Source: Athalassotoga sp049965695
Lineage (GTDB): Bacteria; Thermotogota; Thermotogae; Mesoaciditogales; Mesoaciditogaceae
Length of the DNA: 24,899 nucleotides
NCBI RefSeq assembly: GCF_049965695.1
Contig: NZ_JBMFWB010000026.1
Location: forward strand, 1-24,899
Reading direction: 5' to 3'
Positions 1 through 6,848 of the stretch are shown here, piece after piece. The notes under the pieces are model-generated. The model was not told the DNA's origin. It saw only the letters and a program-made list of their open reading frames with translations, and searched no databases. The stretch's first letter is position 1; each line of letters opens with the position of its first letter. The position numbers and the translations under genes were made by a program.

Positions 1-162
1 ACGCAGCGTCGGCCACCTCGCGGCATCATGCTCTCCGCCTCCGTCCGTCTTTTTCCACGTGCCACCGGCTACCCGCTACGTGCTGTTTTACTGATCACTG
101 ATCACGCGTTACTGTTTTTTCCTCTAATCTCCAATCCCTAATGTCTCTTTCTTGCCATATGC
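1..162 (+). repeat. Composite intergenic repeat, copy A (left end cut by window edge)
   Basis: The first 55 bases match the right part of the GC-rich core seen at 6594-6695 (reverse strand) and 24357-24456. It is followed by degenerate 7-bp words, reverse complements of GTAGCGG, GTGATCA and GTAACGC types, and by a 36-base stretch (124-159) that is the exact reverse complement of 6420-6455. Homology to the other copies stops at about 162, roughly 70 bases before the start of the glycosyltransferase gene. No coding capacity is apparent. The same core reads open in several frames elsewhere only because it is GC-rich. Confidence 0.85.
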
Positions 163-231
163 GATGTGTCATTTTTCATTCTTATGATATCATATATTTG
201 TGCTCGAAGAATTTTACAAAGGAGAATCTCG

Positions 232-1431
232 ATGAGGGTTTTAATAGTTACGCAACATTATCCGCCCGATCTCGGCGCTTCGGCTTTCAGACTTAAGGCT
301 CTTTCAGATGAACTGACGAAAAGGGATCACGATGTGACGGTACTGACCGCAACGCCTAACCGTTATTCTTCTCTAAAAACATCAGAAGAACTTTCCGGAA
401 AAGAAAAAATCGTAAGAATAACCGTTAAAACAGGAAACGATTCTGCGCTTGCCCAGATATGGAGGCAGGCAGACTTTTATCTGAAGATGAAAAGTAAAGC
501 GAAAAAGTTATGCAACGAAAGCCGTTTTGACGTCGGAATAGTATCAAGTCCTCCATTTCTTATAGGCGTCGCCGGCATCTCCCTCAAAAAAAAGGTCAAG
601 AAACTCATATTAGAGGTGAGAGATCTGTGGCCGGATACGATCGTTGAACTTGGAAGGGCAAAAGCATCAAATCCCATCATAAAGGTAATGAAACACTACG
701 AAAAAAGCATGTACGTTGCAGCCGACAAAATAGTCACGGTTCTTCCTTTCATGAACGACAACATATCATCAAAAGGCATAGATCGTGGGAAACTCGTCAC
801 CTTTTCTAACGGACTTGATGGCTACCTGCTCAAAGAGATAACGGATTGGAGCGAAAAAAAGGATGCCGCGAGACAATCTCTTTCCATCGAAAAAGACGAA
901 TTTCTCGTTTCATACATAGGCAACGTTGGACTCGGTCAAAATCTTGCCGTCCTCGTTGATGCGGCAAAAGCGCTGAAAAATATCCAGTTCATGATAGTCG
1001 GAGATGGTTCTGACAAAGAAAGACTGATGACTTTATCGAAAGGGATAGAAAACATTCATTTTGTTCCGCCGGTTCCGAGAGATCGTGTACCGATTTATTA
1101 TTCCGCAAGCGATGTGCTTTTCATACACCTTGCAAAAAGCGATCTTTTCGCAGACTCGCTTCCTTCGAAAACCTTTGAATATGCCGTCGCAAACAGACCC
1201 GTTGTATACGGTCTTGACGGACTTTCGGCCGAAATACTTGACAAATCGAAGTCAGGCATAAGGGTTCACAGAGAAAACGTCGGCGAGATCGTTGATTCGA
1301 TCAAAAAGATAAAAGAAAATTACGATTTCTACCAAAAAAACGCAACTGAAGGAAAAGATTACGTTATTCAAAATTACCTCAGAGAAGGAATTGTCAAAAG
1401 ATACGTTGACTTCCTCGAAAAGTTAGACTGA
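232..1431 (+). CDS. GT4-type glycosyltransferase (WbuB-like)
   Basis: A 399-residue GT-B fold glycosyltransferase, probably transferring a sugar from a nucleotide donor onto a cell-surface glycan or lipid-linked intermediate. The N-terminal Rossmann half starts with a beta strand and the HYPPDLGA loop (residues 9-16). RDLWPD at 130-135 is typical of WbuB-like enzymes. The C-terminal donor-binding half has the GNVGLGQN region (about 230-237), MIVGDGSDKE near 254, and the PSKTFEYAVANRPV helix at 311-324, in which E316 is the usual donor-contacting glutamate. The ATG at 232 is chosen over an upstream in-frame ATG at 166 because AAAGGAG lies 8 bases before it, while the extension covers poorly conserved repeat-flank sequence. 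There is no membrane segment, so it is likely cytosolic or peripheral. It stands alone on the plus strand and its last 9 bases overlap the end of the convergent rqcH gene. Acceptor and donor are unknown. Confidence 0.85.
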   Translation: MRVLIVTQHYPPDLGASAFRLKALSDELTKRDHDVTVLTATPNRYSSLKTSEELSGKEKIVRITVKTGNDSALAQIWRQADFYLKMKSKAKKLCNESRFDVGIVSSPPFLIGVAGISLKKKVKKLILEVRDLWPDTIVELGRAKASNPIIKVMKHYEKSMYVAADKIVTVLPFMNDNISSKGIDRGKLVTFSNGLDGYLLKEITDWSEKKDAARQSLSIEKDEFLVSYIGNVGLGQNLAVLVDAAKALKNIQFMIVGDGSDKERLMTLSKGIENIHFVPPVPRDRVPIYYSASDVLFIHLAKSDLFADSLPSKTFEYAVANRPVVYGLDGLSAEILDKSKSGIRVHRENVGEIVDSIKKIKENYDFYQKNATEGKDYVIQNYLREGIVKRYVDFLEKLD

Positions 1432-3060
1432 ACGCGGTTTGACTCTCAAAGTCTTAAAATTTTTGTATGTTACAAATCCAGGTTTTGCACCTTTAGGCTT
1501 TGATACGTATTTAACGTAAGTGTAGTCCACGCTTGCCCAGAGATCGTTGCGATATTTTGAATGACCGGCCGCAAATGATGCCGCAAGTTCTATAACGTCA
1601 TCAGAAGGCTCTCTTTTGCCGGTTACAAGTATGACGTGAGATCCCGGTACTTCCCTTGCGTGAAACCACAGATCATCAGGAGAGGCCGATCGCGTTATTC
1701 TGTCATTCTGAATGTTGTTTTTGCCAATTATGATCTTGAAATCTTTTACATCGTATTCTATGGGTTTCGACTCTTTCTGAATCTTTTGTTTTTTCCTGAC
1801 CGGTATGTATTTGAAGATTGAAAGTTCTTTTTCTATCTCGTCGAGTTCCGCGTTTTCAGAGATATTTTCTATTTCGTATTCAATTTCTTGAAGGTACGAT
1901 ATCCTTTTTTGAATCGTTTCTTCTCTTTTCACGATGCCATCGTGTTTGTTCTTAAGGCGCGTGTAAATGGAGAAGAAATGCTGGGCGTTTTTCGATACGT
2001 CTATCTTGGGATCGAGATTCACGATCACGGTTTTATTTGTTTCCCAGTCTAAAACTTCGACTCTTTGTGATTTTTTGGGAAGTTCATGCAAATGTGCCAT
2101 CAAAAGTTCGCCGTATTTTCTGAATTCTTCGGCGTTATCAGATTCTTTCAATTCCTGCCTTACTTTTCTTAGGATCTCGGCATTTTTGTCTATGAGACTT
2201 TTAACACTTTTCGAGAGCCTTTCTTTTTTTAAAATCGGTGATTCTTCTTTCGTGCCTGAAAGCAATTTTTCTATCGCTTCAGAAGCACTCTCAAAAGTCT
2301 TGAATTCGCCGTAAGGTTCGAAAGCGTATATATCCTTCGGCATTTCGCCGTCGAAAGAAAGATAAACATGCGTATCATCAAGATTTTTCACCATTTTTCT
2401 TATCAATTCAACAATTCTGTCAATTTCGTCGACCTTCAAAGAGGTAATTTCGGTGTCAAAACTCAAATTTGCGATTTTTGCCACTTCAATGGCGGTTTTC
2501 TTTGAAAATCCTCTTACCTTTGATACAAGAAATTGATCGAGACGGCCGGCAGCGTTCAGGAAGAGATTTTCATCGACCTTCCATGGTTCTATTCTATCTT
2601 CATCTGGCAGGACATAATTGACGCCGGGTAAAATCGTTCTTTTAACGGATGAAACATTCTTAAAGGCCGAAATAACCTTACCATCTTTCACAAGGATGAT
2701 ATTTCCGAAACTTCCCATGACCTCATGGTAAAGTTCGAAGATCTCCTTTTCACCTATAAGATTTTTCACTTCGAATTCAAATTTAACGATTCTATCGAAA
2801 TCAACCTGGCTTACTCTCAAAAGGATCGATCCCTTCAATTTTGCCCTCATAAGAGAAACAAAACTCGATGGATTAACATCTTTTTCGACAAATATTTTTG
2901 TGAATCTGAAATTAGGCCATCCGCCGACATCGATCATAAGGTCTCTCTTGTTCAAAGAAAGCACAATCGAATGGCCTGTTGCGTCGTATATTCCGGTGAG
3001 GTAAACCGGAGTTTCTACCTCTTTTACGATCTTGGCCACCAAAAATGAATCGTAAGGCAT
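1423..3060 (-). CDS. rqcH: RqcH / NFACT-family ribosome quality control factor
   Basis: A 545-residue protein of the Rqc2/RqcH (NFACT, FbpA-like) family. Family members bind the 50S subunit carrying a stalled peptidyl-tRNA and recruit tRNA-Ala to add C-terminal alanine tails that mark the chain for degradation. The NFACT-N domain spans about 1-160. D89-R90 in the VDFDRIV stretch matches the DR pair needed for tailing in Bacillus RqcH. A helix-hairpin-helix region lies near 172-200, a long charged coiled coil at about 280-430, and the NFACT-R domain at 435-540 with DLWFHAREVPGSH (D463, W465, H467). All key parts are present, so it should be active. It is the last gene of the minus-strand operon, its ATG directly abutting the preceding stop, with AGGTGG 6 bases upstream inside that gene. 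Confidence 0.93.
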   Translation of the reverse strand: MPYDSFLVAKIVKEVETPVYLTGIYDATGHSIVLSLNKRDLMIDVGGWPNFRFTKIFVEKDVNPSSFVSLMRAKLKGSILLRVSQVDFDRIVKFEFEVKNLIGEKEIFELYHEVMGSFGNIILVKDGKVISAFKNVSSVKRTILPGVNYVLPDEDRIEPWKVDENLFLNAAGRLDQFLVSKVRGFSKKTAIEVAKIANLSFDTEITSLKVDEIDRIVELIRKMVKNLDDTHVYLSFDGEMPKDIYAFEPYGEFKTFESASEAIEKLLSGTKEESPILKKERLSKSVKSLIDKNAEILRKVRQELKESDNAEEFRKYGELLMAHLHELPKKSQRVEVLDWETNKTVIVNLDPKIDVSKNAQHFFSIYTRLKNKHDGIVKREETIQKRISYLQEIEYEIENISENAELDEIEKELSIFKYIPVRKKQKIQKESKPIEYDVKDFKIIIGKNNIQNDRITRSASPDDLWFHAREVPGSHVILVTGKREPSDDVIELAASFAAGHSKYRNDLWASVDYTYVKYVSKPKGAKPGFVTYKNFKTLRVKPRSV

Positions 3061-3552
3061 TTACATCCACCTTTGCTTTAAAACGATTTTTTTATACCAT
3101 CTCACGAAATATTCCACAAACCTCTCGTAAAGCAAAAGGCCTAAAATTCCCAGCGCTACCAGATAAACGGAATATTTGCCCACATTCAAATTCAAAAGGT
3201 AAGTTATGACAAAATAAGACAAAAAGGCAAGACCGAAAAGCAAAACAAAATGAAATGCTATCCTTAATATTTTCCTGCTTTTAAAAAGATCTCTCAACAG
3301 AGAATAGGGGCCGAAAAGCAATATGAAAATCATCGTGGATATTCTGAGAGGAAAGATCAAAAACACAACAGCGGAAATCACGGCATAAGAGATTATTCCG
3401 GCTCTTTTCCCAAATTGATCGGTTAGGGCAATGAGAGGAAGAGAGGAAAAGATCAACAAAAAAAGATCATCACCGAATATCGCGGAAGATGAAACGAGAA
3501 TAATCGAAAGTGCGGAATAAATCGATCCAAAGGCTATATCTCTCGCCTTCAA
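3061..3552 (-). CDS. Small polytopic membrane protein, unknown function
   Basis: About 163 residues with five to six predicted hydrophobic helices (roughly 6-26, 30-46, 51-68, 70-83, 94-116, 122-140) and a basic C-terminus ending KKIVLKQRWM. The layout and loops such as GPYSLLRDLFKS resemble conserved hypothetical membrane proteins of about 180 residues seen in Clostridia, but I cannot name a family. The open frame runs back to 3597; I place the start at the TTG at 3552. It has a GGAGG seven bases upstream and begins one base after the stop of the J-domain gene, whereas an earlier start would overlap that gene with no ribosome binding site. It is embedded in the operon between the DnaJ-like gene and rqcH, with no intergenic space on either side. 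Function unknown. Confidence 0.75.
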   Translation of the reverse strand: MKARDIAFGSIYSALSIILVSSSAIFGDDLFLLIFSSLPLIALTDQFGKRAGIISYAVISAVVFLIFPLRISTMIFILLFGPYSLLRDLFKSRKILRIAFHFVLLFGLAFLSYFVITYLLNLNVGKYSVYLVALGILGLLLYERFVEYFVRWYKKIVLKQRWM

Positions 3553-3553
3553 A

Positions 3554-4156
3554 TTAAATTCCTCCCATGCAATGACAGCATATATCCGTACAGGCAAGCG
3601 CAGCGCAGCAACTCAGACATGCTCCCGCTTCATCGTTCATGCCGCCACCCTGGGCAGGACCGTTCATCGTCGGATTGTAATTTCTTCTCGAAGTTCTCAG
3701 AAATTCTTTGTAAACATCATCATATTCCTTGTTATCGGGTTTCGCTTCATGGGCATATTTGAGATAGGTTCCGGCTTTATCGTACCACCCCTGTCTGAGA
3801 TATATAAGGCCGCTCAAAAAGTACCATTCTGGATTTGATTTGTCTGAAACTCTGACGAGTAAATCTTCAGCGCCATAATAATCTCCCGCATCTATTTTCT
3901 GCCTTGCCTGTTGAAAAAAGGATTGATCTTCATTTGAGGCGTTTGATACGTCGTAAGAAGGATTATCAAGATGATCCAAAAGATATTTGTAAGCCTCATT
4001 TACCTCTTTGATCTTTTCTTCGGCAAGTGCTTTCATATCCGGATTGTCTCTGAATTTATCAGGATGATATTTTTTTATGAGTTCTCTGTAAGCATCCCTT
4101 ATTTCTTCTTTAGTTGCATTTCTACCTACACCAAGTACCTCGTATGGATCTTTCAA
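3554..4156 (-). CDS. J-domain protein with TPR-like middle and Cys-rich C-terminus
   Basis: A 200-residue type III (class C) J-domain protein, expected to stimulate an Hsp70 (DnaK) at a specific site. The J domain occupies 1-65 with HPD at 31-33. Residues about 78-150 form two TPR-like helical hairpins, including WYFLSGLIYLRQGWYDKAGTYL-type packing. The tail carries seven cysteines at 180, 183, 184, 189, 193, 194 and 196 in a 17-residue stretch, which could bind metal or form disulfides; it lacks the CxxCxGxG repeats of true DnaJ. It overlaps the upstream DUF5685-like gene by 4 bases (ATGA), indicating coupled translation. A J-domain gene beside a DUF5685 gene is an arrangement I recall from clostridial genomes, supporting a functional pair. 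The client is unknown. Confidence 0.85.
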   Translation of the reverse strand: MKDPYEVLGVGRNATKEEIRDAYRELIKKYHPDKFRDNPDMKALAEEKIKEVNEAYKYLLDHLDNPSYDVSNASNEDQSFFQQARQKIDAGDYYGAEDLLVRVSDKSNPEWYFLSGLIYLRQGWYDKAGTYLKYAHEAKPDNKEYDDVYKEFLRTSRRNYNPTMNGPAQGGGMNDEAGACLSCCAALACTDICCHCMGGI

Positions 4157-4989
4157 TTTTTCATCATCCTTTTGTCGAGAATTTTCGTAGATGTTCCGGG
4201 CAGCCCATAAAAAATCACATTTTCCACCAAATTTCTGTTAATCGAAGGGTCGATTTTAAGATTTTCGTACTCTTGCTGTATTCTTTGTACCAAAAAATCG
4301 ATGGGTGCCTTTTCTTTCTCTCTTATTTTAGCAAAAAAGTCCGGATCATCAAAGTTAGATCCATATTTTACTAAGAATGGATTGTAATTTTTCTTTTTGA
4401 AATCTTCTTCAAGATCATCAAGCGCATCTATGAGATATACCCATCTTCCCATGAGATATATCATGTTAGACGCCCTTTTGAGATTTGAAAGAGAAGTTGC
4501 CATGGCCTCTGAAAGTTTACCGAAAAGATCGGCAACTTCTTGAGGATCCGATTCTTCCGAAATTTCTGAAAACAGAATTCTATCGGTGTATGGTTTGGAA
4601 ATTCTAAAAAATTCGTCGTTGGATTTGAAATGAAACAAGAAAAAGGAAAGTACATGCGTAAATCCCTTTGAATCTCTTTTGAAATCGTCTATCTTCAAAT
4701 CAGAGAAAAACTTGGATATCTCCATTCCAAACCGAATATCTTCGCTTTTAACGATGCGCTTTTTTTGAAATGGGGGCAAAGGACATCTTGCATGATCGAA
4801 TTGACATTGCTTTCCCGATAAAACGTCGCTCAGAATGACGAAAAAAGTCGAATCATAACTCAGCAGAAGGCGGGAAACAGGTCCATATTTTTTTGACAAA
4901 CCGGTACATATGCCACAATAATAAGCGTTGTAAAGTTTAAGTTCTCTAACTTTAAGTTCGTTTACATCAGGCTTTAGATACCCTATCAT
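4153..4989 (-). CDS. DUF5685-like protein
   Basis: A 278-residue mostly helical soluble protein. The start (MIGYLKP, then VRELKLYNAYYCGICTGL) and the DALDDLEEDFKKKNYNPF region (188-205) match my memory of the DUF5685 family. Four cysteines occur early: C25 and C28 as CxxC, C62 and C69, with H66 nearby, which looks like a metal or Fe-S site. The aspartate-rich DDLEED segment resembles metal-binding acidic motifs but is not a known active site. Function of the family is not established. It overlaps its neighbours on both sides by 4 bases, so it is co-translated with the secreted thioredoxin upstream and the Cys-rich J-domain protein downstream. A role in cysteine, metal or Fe-S handling is inference only. 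Confidence 0.75.
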   Translation of the reverse strand: MIGYLKPDVNELKVRELKLYNAYYCGICTGLSKKYGPVSRLLLSYDSTFFVILSDVLSGKQCQFDHARCPLPPFQKKRIVKSEDIRFGMEISKFFSDLKIDDFKRDSKGFTHVLSFFLFHFKSNDEFFRISKPYTDRILFSEISEESDPQEVADLFGKLSEAMATSLSNLKRASNMIYLMGRWVYLIDALDDLEEDFKKKNYNPFLVKYGSNFDDPDFFAKIREKEKAPIDFLVQRIQQEYENLKIDPSINRNLVENVIFYGLPGTSTKILDKRMMKN

Positions 4990-5684
4990 TTACCATCTAC
5001 AACATAGATGTTGTAAAATCCATTCTTCAGCATTTGATTTGCTATTGAAACGGCATCCTGACCTGAAATAACGTACTTCAAAAACGGATCGGCGTTTTTA
5101 GGTGGATAAGAATCTATTTTCTTTGACAGAGGATCATTTTTGAGTATGTAATTAGCCTGATCATTTGTGAGTTCGATTATGGAAGACGTACCCACGAAAT
5201 TGCTGTTTCCCTTTGAGAACGTGTTAAAATCGATATTTTTGGCGTAATCTCCCAGTGCGATGTACTGAAGTACTTTTAAAAAGTCAGAAGCACCAAGATA
5301 ACCTGGCAAATAAGTTATCGGAGTACCGGCGGACGTAAAAAAGAAAAGCGTCGGAGTGCCTTTAACCCCGAATCCCTGAAAGAGTTGTGTGTAAGTGTAG
5401 GTATTACCCTGAAAATTTGCGGTATCGTTGGTTTCGTAAATTTCACCGATCACGAAATTATTTGACAGCATATGCTGAACGTCGAGATTTGAGAGCGTAT
5501 CGCTTTTTAGTTTGTTGCAATAAAAGCAATTCGGATCCGAAAAAACTATTATCGCATCTTTTTGCTCATACTTTGATAAAGTCATAACCGTGTTAAAGTT
5601 GTTGAGCAATACATTGTTTAACGAATAGGCAAAAACACTTAAACCGATAAGAGACAGCAACAAAAGCACGAGAATTTTCTTCAT
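4986..5684 (-). CDS. Secreted thioredoxin-fold protein with degenerate rhodanese-like tail
   Basis: A 232-residue exported protein. Residues 1-19 are a hydrophobic signal peptide or anchor. A thioredoxin-like domain (about 25-150) has the redox motif C53-F-Y-C56 after SDPN and the cis-proline loop TPT at 110-112, as in SoxW/DsbC-like proteins, so it probably reduces or exchanges disulfides outside the membrane. The remaining 80 residues (about 155-232) resemble the start and end of a rhodanese domain: ELTNDQANYILKN, then YVISGQDAVSIANQMLKNG and NIYVVDG. The usual catalytic cysteine position is not cysteine, and the protein stops where a rhodanese would still continue. It sits 14 bases after ccdA, which should supply electrons across the membrane, and overlaps the DUF5685-like gene by 4 bases. 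The thioredoxin assignment is firm; the rhodanese resemblance is inference. Confidence 0.85.
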   Translation of the reverse strand: MKKILVLLLLSLIGLSVFAYSLNNVLLNNFNTVMTLSKYEQKDAIIVFSDPNCFYCNKLKSDTLSNLDVQHMLSNNFVIGEIYETNDTANFQGNTYTYTQLFQGFGVKGTPTLFFFTSAGTPITYLPGYLGASDFLKVLQYIALGDYAKNIDFNTFSKGNSNFVGTSSIIELTNDQANYILKNDPLSKKIDSYPPKNADPFLKYVISGQDAVSIANQMLKNGFYNIYVVDGK

Positions 5685-5698
5685 TTTAACCTCCTCTG

Positions 5699-6370
5699 TT
5701 AACTTAGAAGTGCAAGTTTACCAAAAATCATCAAAAAGCCAAAAATTATAAGCACTATTCCGCCAGTCACGTTTATCCATCTTTGATATTTGACGAGAAA
5801 AGCAACGATTCTGTTCACCACCTGAATCAATACAGATGCCAATATGAGAGGAATGACAAGGCCCAAAGAAAAAATGGAAAGTAAAGTTCCGCCCGATAAA
5901 GTGTTTCCCGTCGCAGCCATCGTGAGAATGGTTCCAAGCGCCGGACCTATGCAAGGTGTCCATGCAAAGGCAGTTACAATTCCAAAAAGAAAGGCACTCC
6001 AGAAACTATCCACATTTCTTTTGAAAGGTATGTAAATGCCCTTTTCAAAAAAAGGCAACGTGAAAAGACCCGTGTAACTTAACCCAAAGATCACGACGAG
6101 AATACCTCCTATTATCTCGACGTACCTCTTGTACGTGATCAAAAAAACGCCAAAAGTACCGCTTGCGAGACCAAGCAGGATGAAAATAACCGAAAGGCCT
6201 ATTGAAAATGCAACCGCTTTGTAAATTGCCGCGCTTCTTCCACGTGAAGAAACAAGAAAAGCCAAAAAACCGGGTAAAATGGGAAAAATACATGGAGAAA
6301 AGAAACTTAAAATTCCTCCAACAAATGCACCCCAGTAAGAGATTTGTGCCGTTACGGTGATTGGAGACAA
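5699..6370 (-). CDS. ccdA: CcdA-type transmembrane thiol-disulfide electron carrier
   Basis: A 223-residue six-helix membrane protein of the CcdA/DsbD-beta family. It passes electrons from cytosolic thioredoxin to extracytoplasmic thiol proteins. The two redox cysteines are in the expected places: C27 in FFSPCIFPILPGF and C140 in AWTPCIGPALGTIL, each followed by proline-rich kinks. Helices are at about 12-40, 50-75, 83-105, 122-150, 155-183 and 197-220. Translation starts at a TTG (6370) with a GGAGGG five to six bases upstream; there is no ATG nearby. It is the first gene of the six-gene operon, directly followed by its likely substrate, the secreted thioredoxin. No cytochrome c biogenesis genes are in view, so the electrons may serve general disulfide or sulfur metabolism. 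Confidence 0.93.
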   Translation of the reverse strand: MSPITVTAQISYWGAFVGGILSFFSPCIFPILPGFLAFLVSSRGRSAAIYKAVAFSIGLSVIFILLGLASGTFGVFLITYKRYVEIIGGILVVIFGLSYTGLFTLPFFEKGIYIPFKRNVDSFWSAFLFGIVTAFAWTPCIGPALGTILTMAATGNTLSGGTLLSIFSLGLVIPLILASVLIQVVNRIVAFLVKYQRWINVTGGIVLIIFGFLMIFGKLALLS

Positions 6371-6396
6371 ATTAACCCTCCTGTACGATTGGTTTA

Positions 6397-6427
6397 AGTA
6401 TATTATACCCTATATGGGGTATGGCAA
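6397..6427 (-). promoter_or_regulatory. Promoter of the ccdA operon with CsoR/CstR-type palindrome
   Basis: On the minus strand TATAAT (6402-6407) is a clear -10. TTGCCA (6422-6427) is the best -35-like hexamer but lies only 14 bases away; an alternative -10, TATACT (6397-6402), lies 19 away. The element ATACCC-N6-GGGTAT at 6405-6422 overlaps both and has 6-bp perfect arms. This architecture matches operators of the CsoR/CstR/RcnR repressor family (copper or persulfide sensing). The regulator gene is not in the window. Promoter assignment is fairly good; regulator identity is inference. Confidence 0.55.
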
Positions 6428-6780
6428 GAAAGAGACATTAGGGATTGGAGATTAGGAAAAAATCAGCATATGGCGAATAGCCTATGGCAAAAACAGTGAC
6501 GGGTAACGCGTGATCGGCAGAACAGCACGTAGCGGGTGGCTGGTGGCGCGTGGAAAAAATGGTGACGCGTGATCGGTAACGAGTGACGCATTGAAAAAGA
6601 CGGACGGAGGCGGAGAGCATGATGCCGCGAGGTGGCCTCCGCAGCAACGCGAGGACCAGACACCGAAGGGCGAATGCTGGAGCCGACGCACAAAAAAAGC
6701 ACGTAGCGGTTAGCCGGTGGCGAGTGAAAAAAAACAGTAACGGGTAACGCGTGACGCGTGATCGGCAAAACAGCGCATGA
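6420..6780 (+). repeat. Composite intergenic repeat, copy B (most complete)
   Basis: Fills most of the 478-base gap between divergent ccdA and pheS. Order on the plus strand: a 36-base unit identical to the reverse complement of 124-159; words of GCATATG/GCCTATG type ending in an A-run; a run of GTRACGS/GTGATCG heptamers; a run of GTAGCGG/GTGGCGC heptamers ending in A6; more GTRACGS heptamers; the GC-rich core (6594-6695); then GTAGCGG and GTAACGC words again. The core contains CGGAGGC (6605-6611) and GCCTCCG (6635-6641) as inverted arms 23 bases apart. Several frames are open through it, but they have no ribosome binding site and low-complexity, repeat-derived protein sequence. The rest of the gap, 6781-6848, has an AT-rich TAAAAT-like -10 (6817-6822) and the pheS ribosome binding site. 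Confidence 0.9.
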
Positions 6781-6848
6781 GAAAAATCGGTATGATAACT
6801 TAAAAGAATTTTGTGATAAAATTGAATAAGTGCTTCAGGAGGTAAAAG

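Noticed and set aside
1..231. Insertion sequence or transposon end
   Set aside because: No transposase, terminal inverted repeats or target duplications could be seen; copies vary in length and module content.
166..231. N-terminal extension of the glycosyltransferase from the upstream ATG
   Set aside because: The downstream ATG at 232 has an AAAGGAG at correct spacing and gives the standard family N-terminus.
2725..3048. 107-residue plus-strand frame inside rqcH
   Set aside because: Antisense shadow of a well-supported gene.
6405..6422. Rho-independent terminator
   Set aside because: The palindrome is short and symmetric over a promoter, with no T-run and no upstream gene transcribed into it.
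6438..6768. Open frames of 69-101 residues through repeat copy B
   Set aside because: No ribosome binding site; the frames exist because the GC-rich repeat has few stops, and similar frames occur at 24264-24594 in another copy and orientation.
6420..6780. CRISPR array
   Set aside because: The repeated words are 7 bases, degenerate and contiguous; there are no equal repeats of 25-40 bases separated by unique spacers, and no cas genes.
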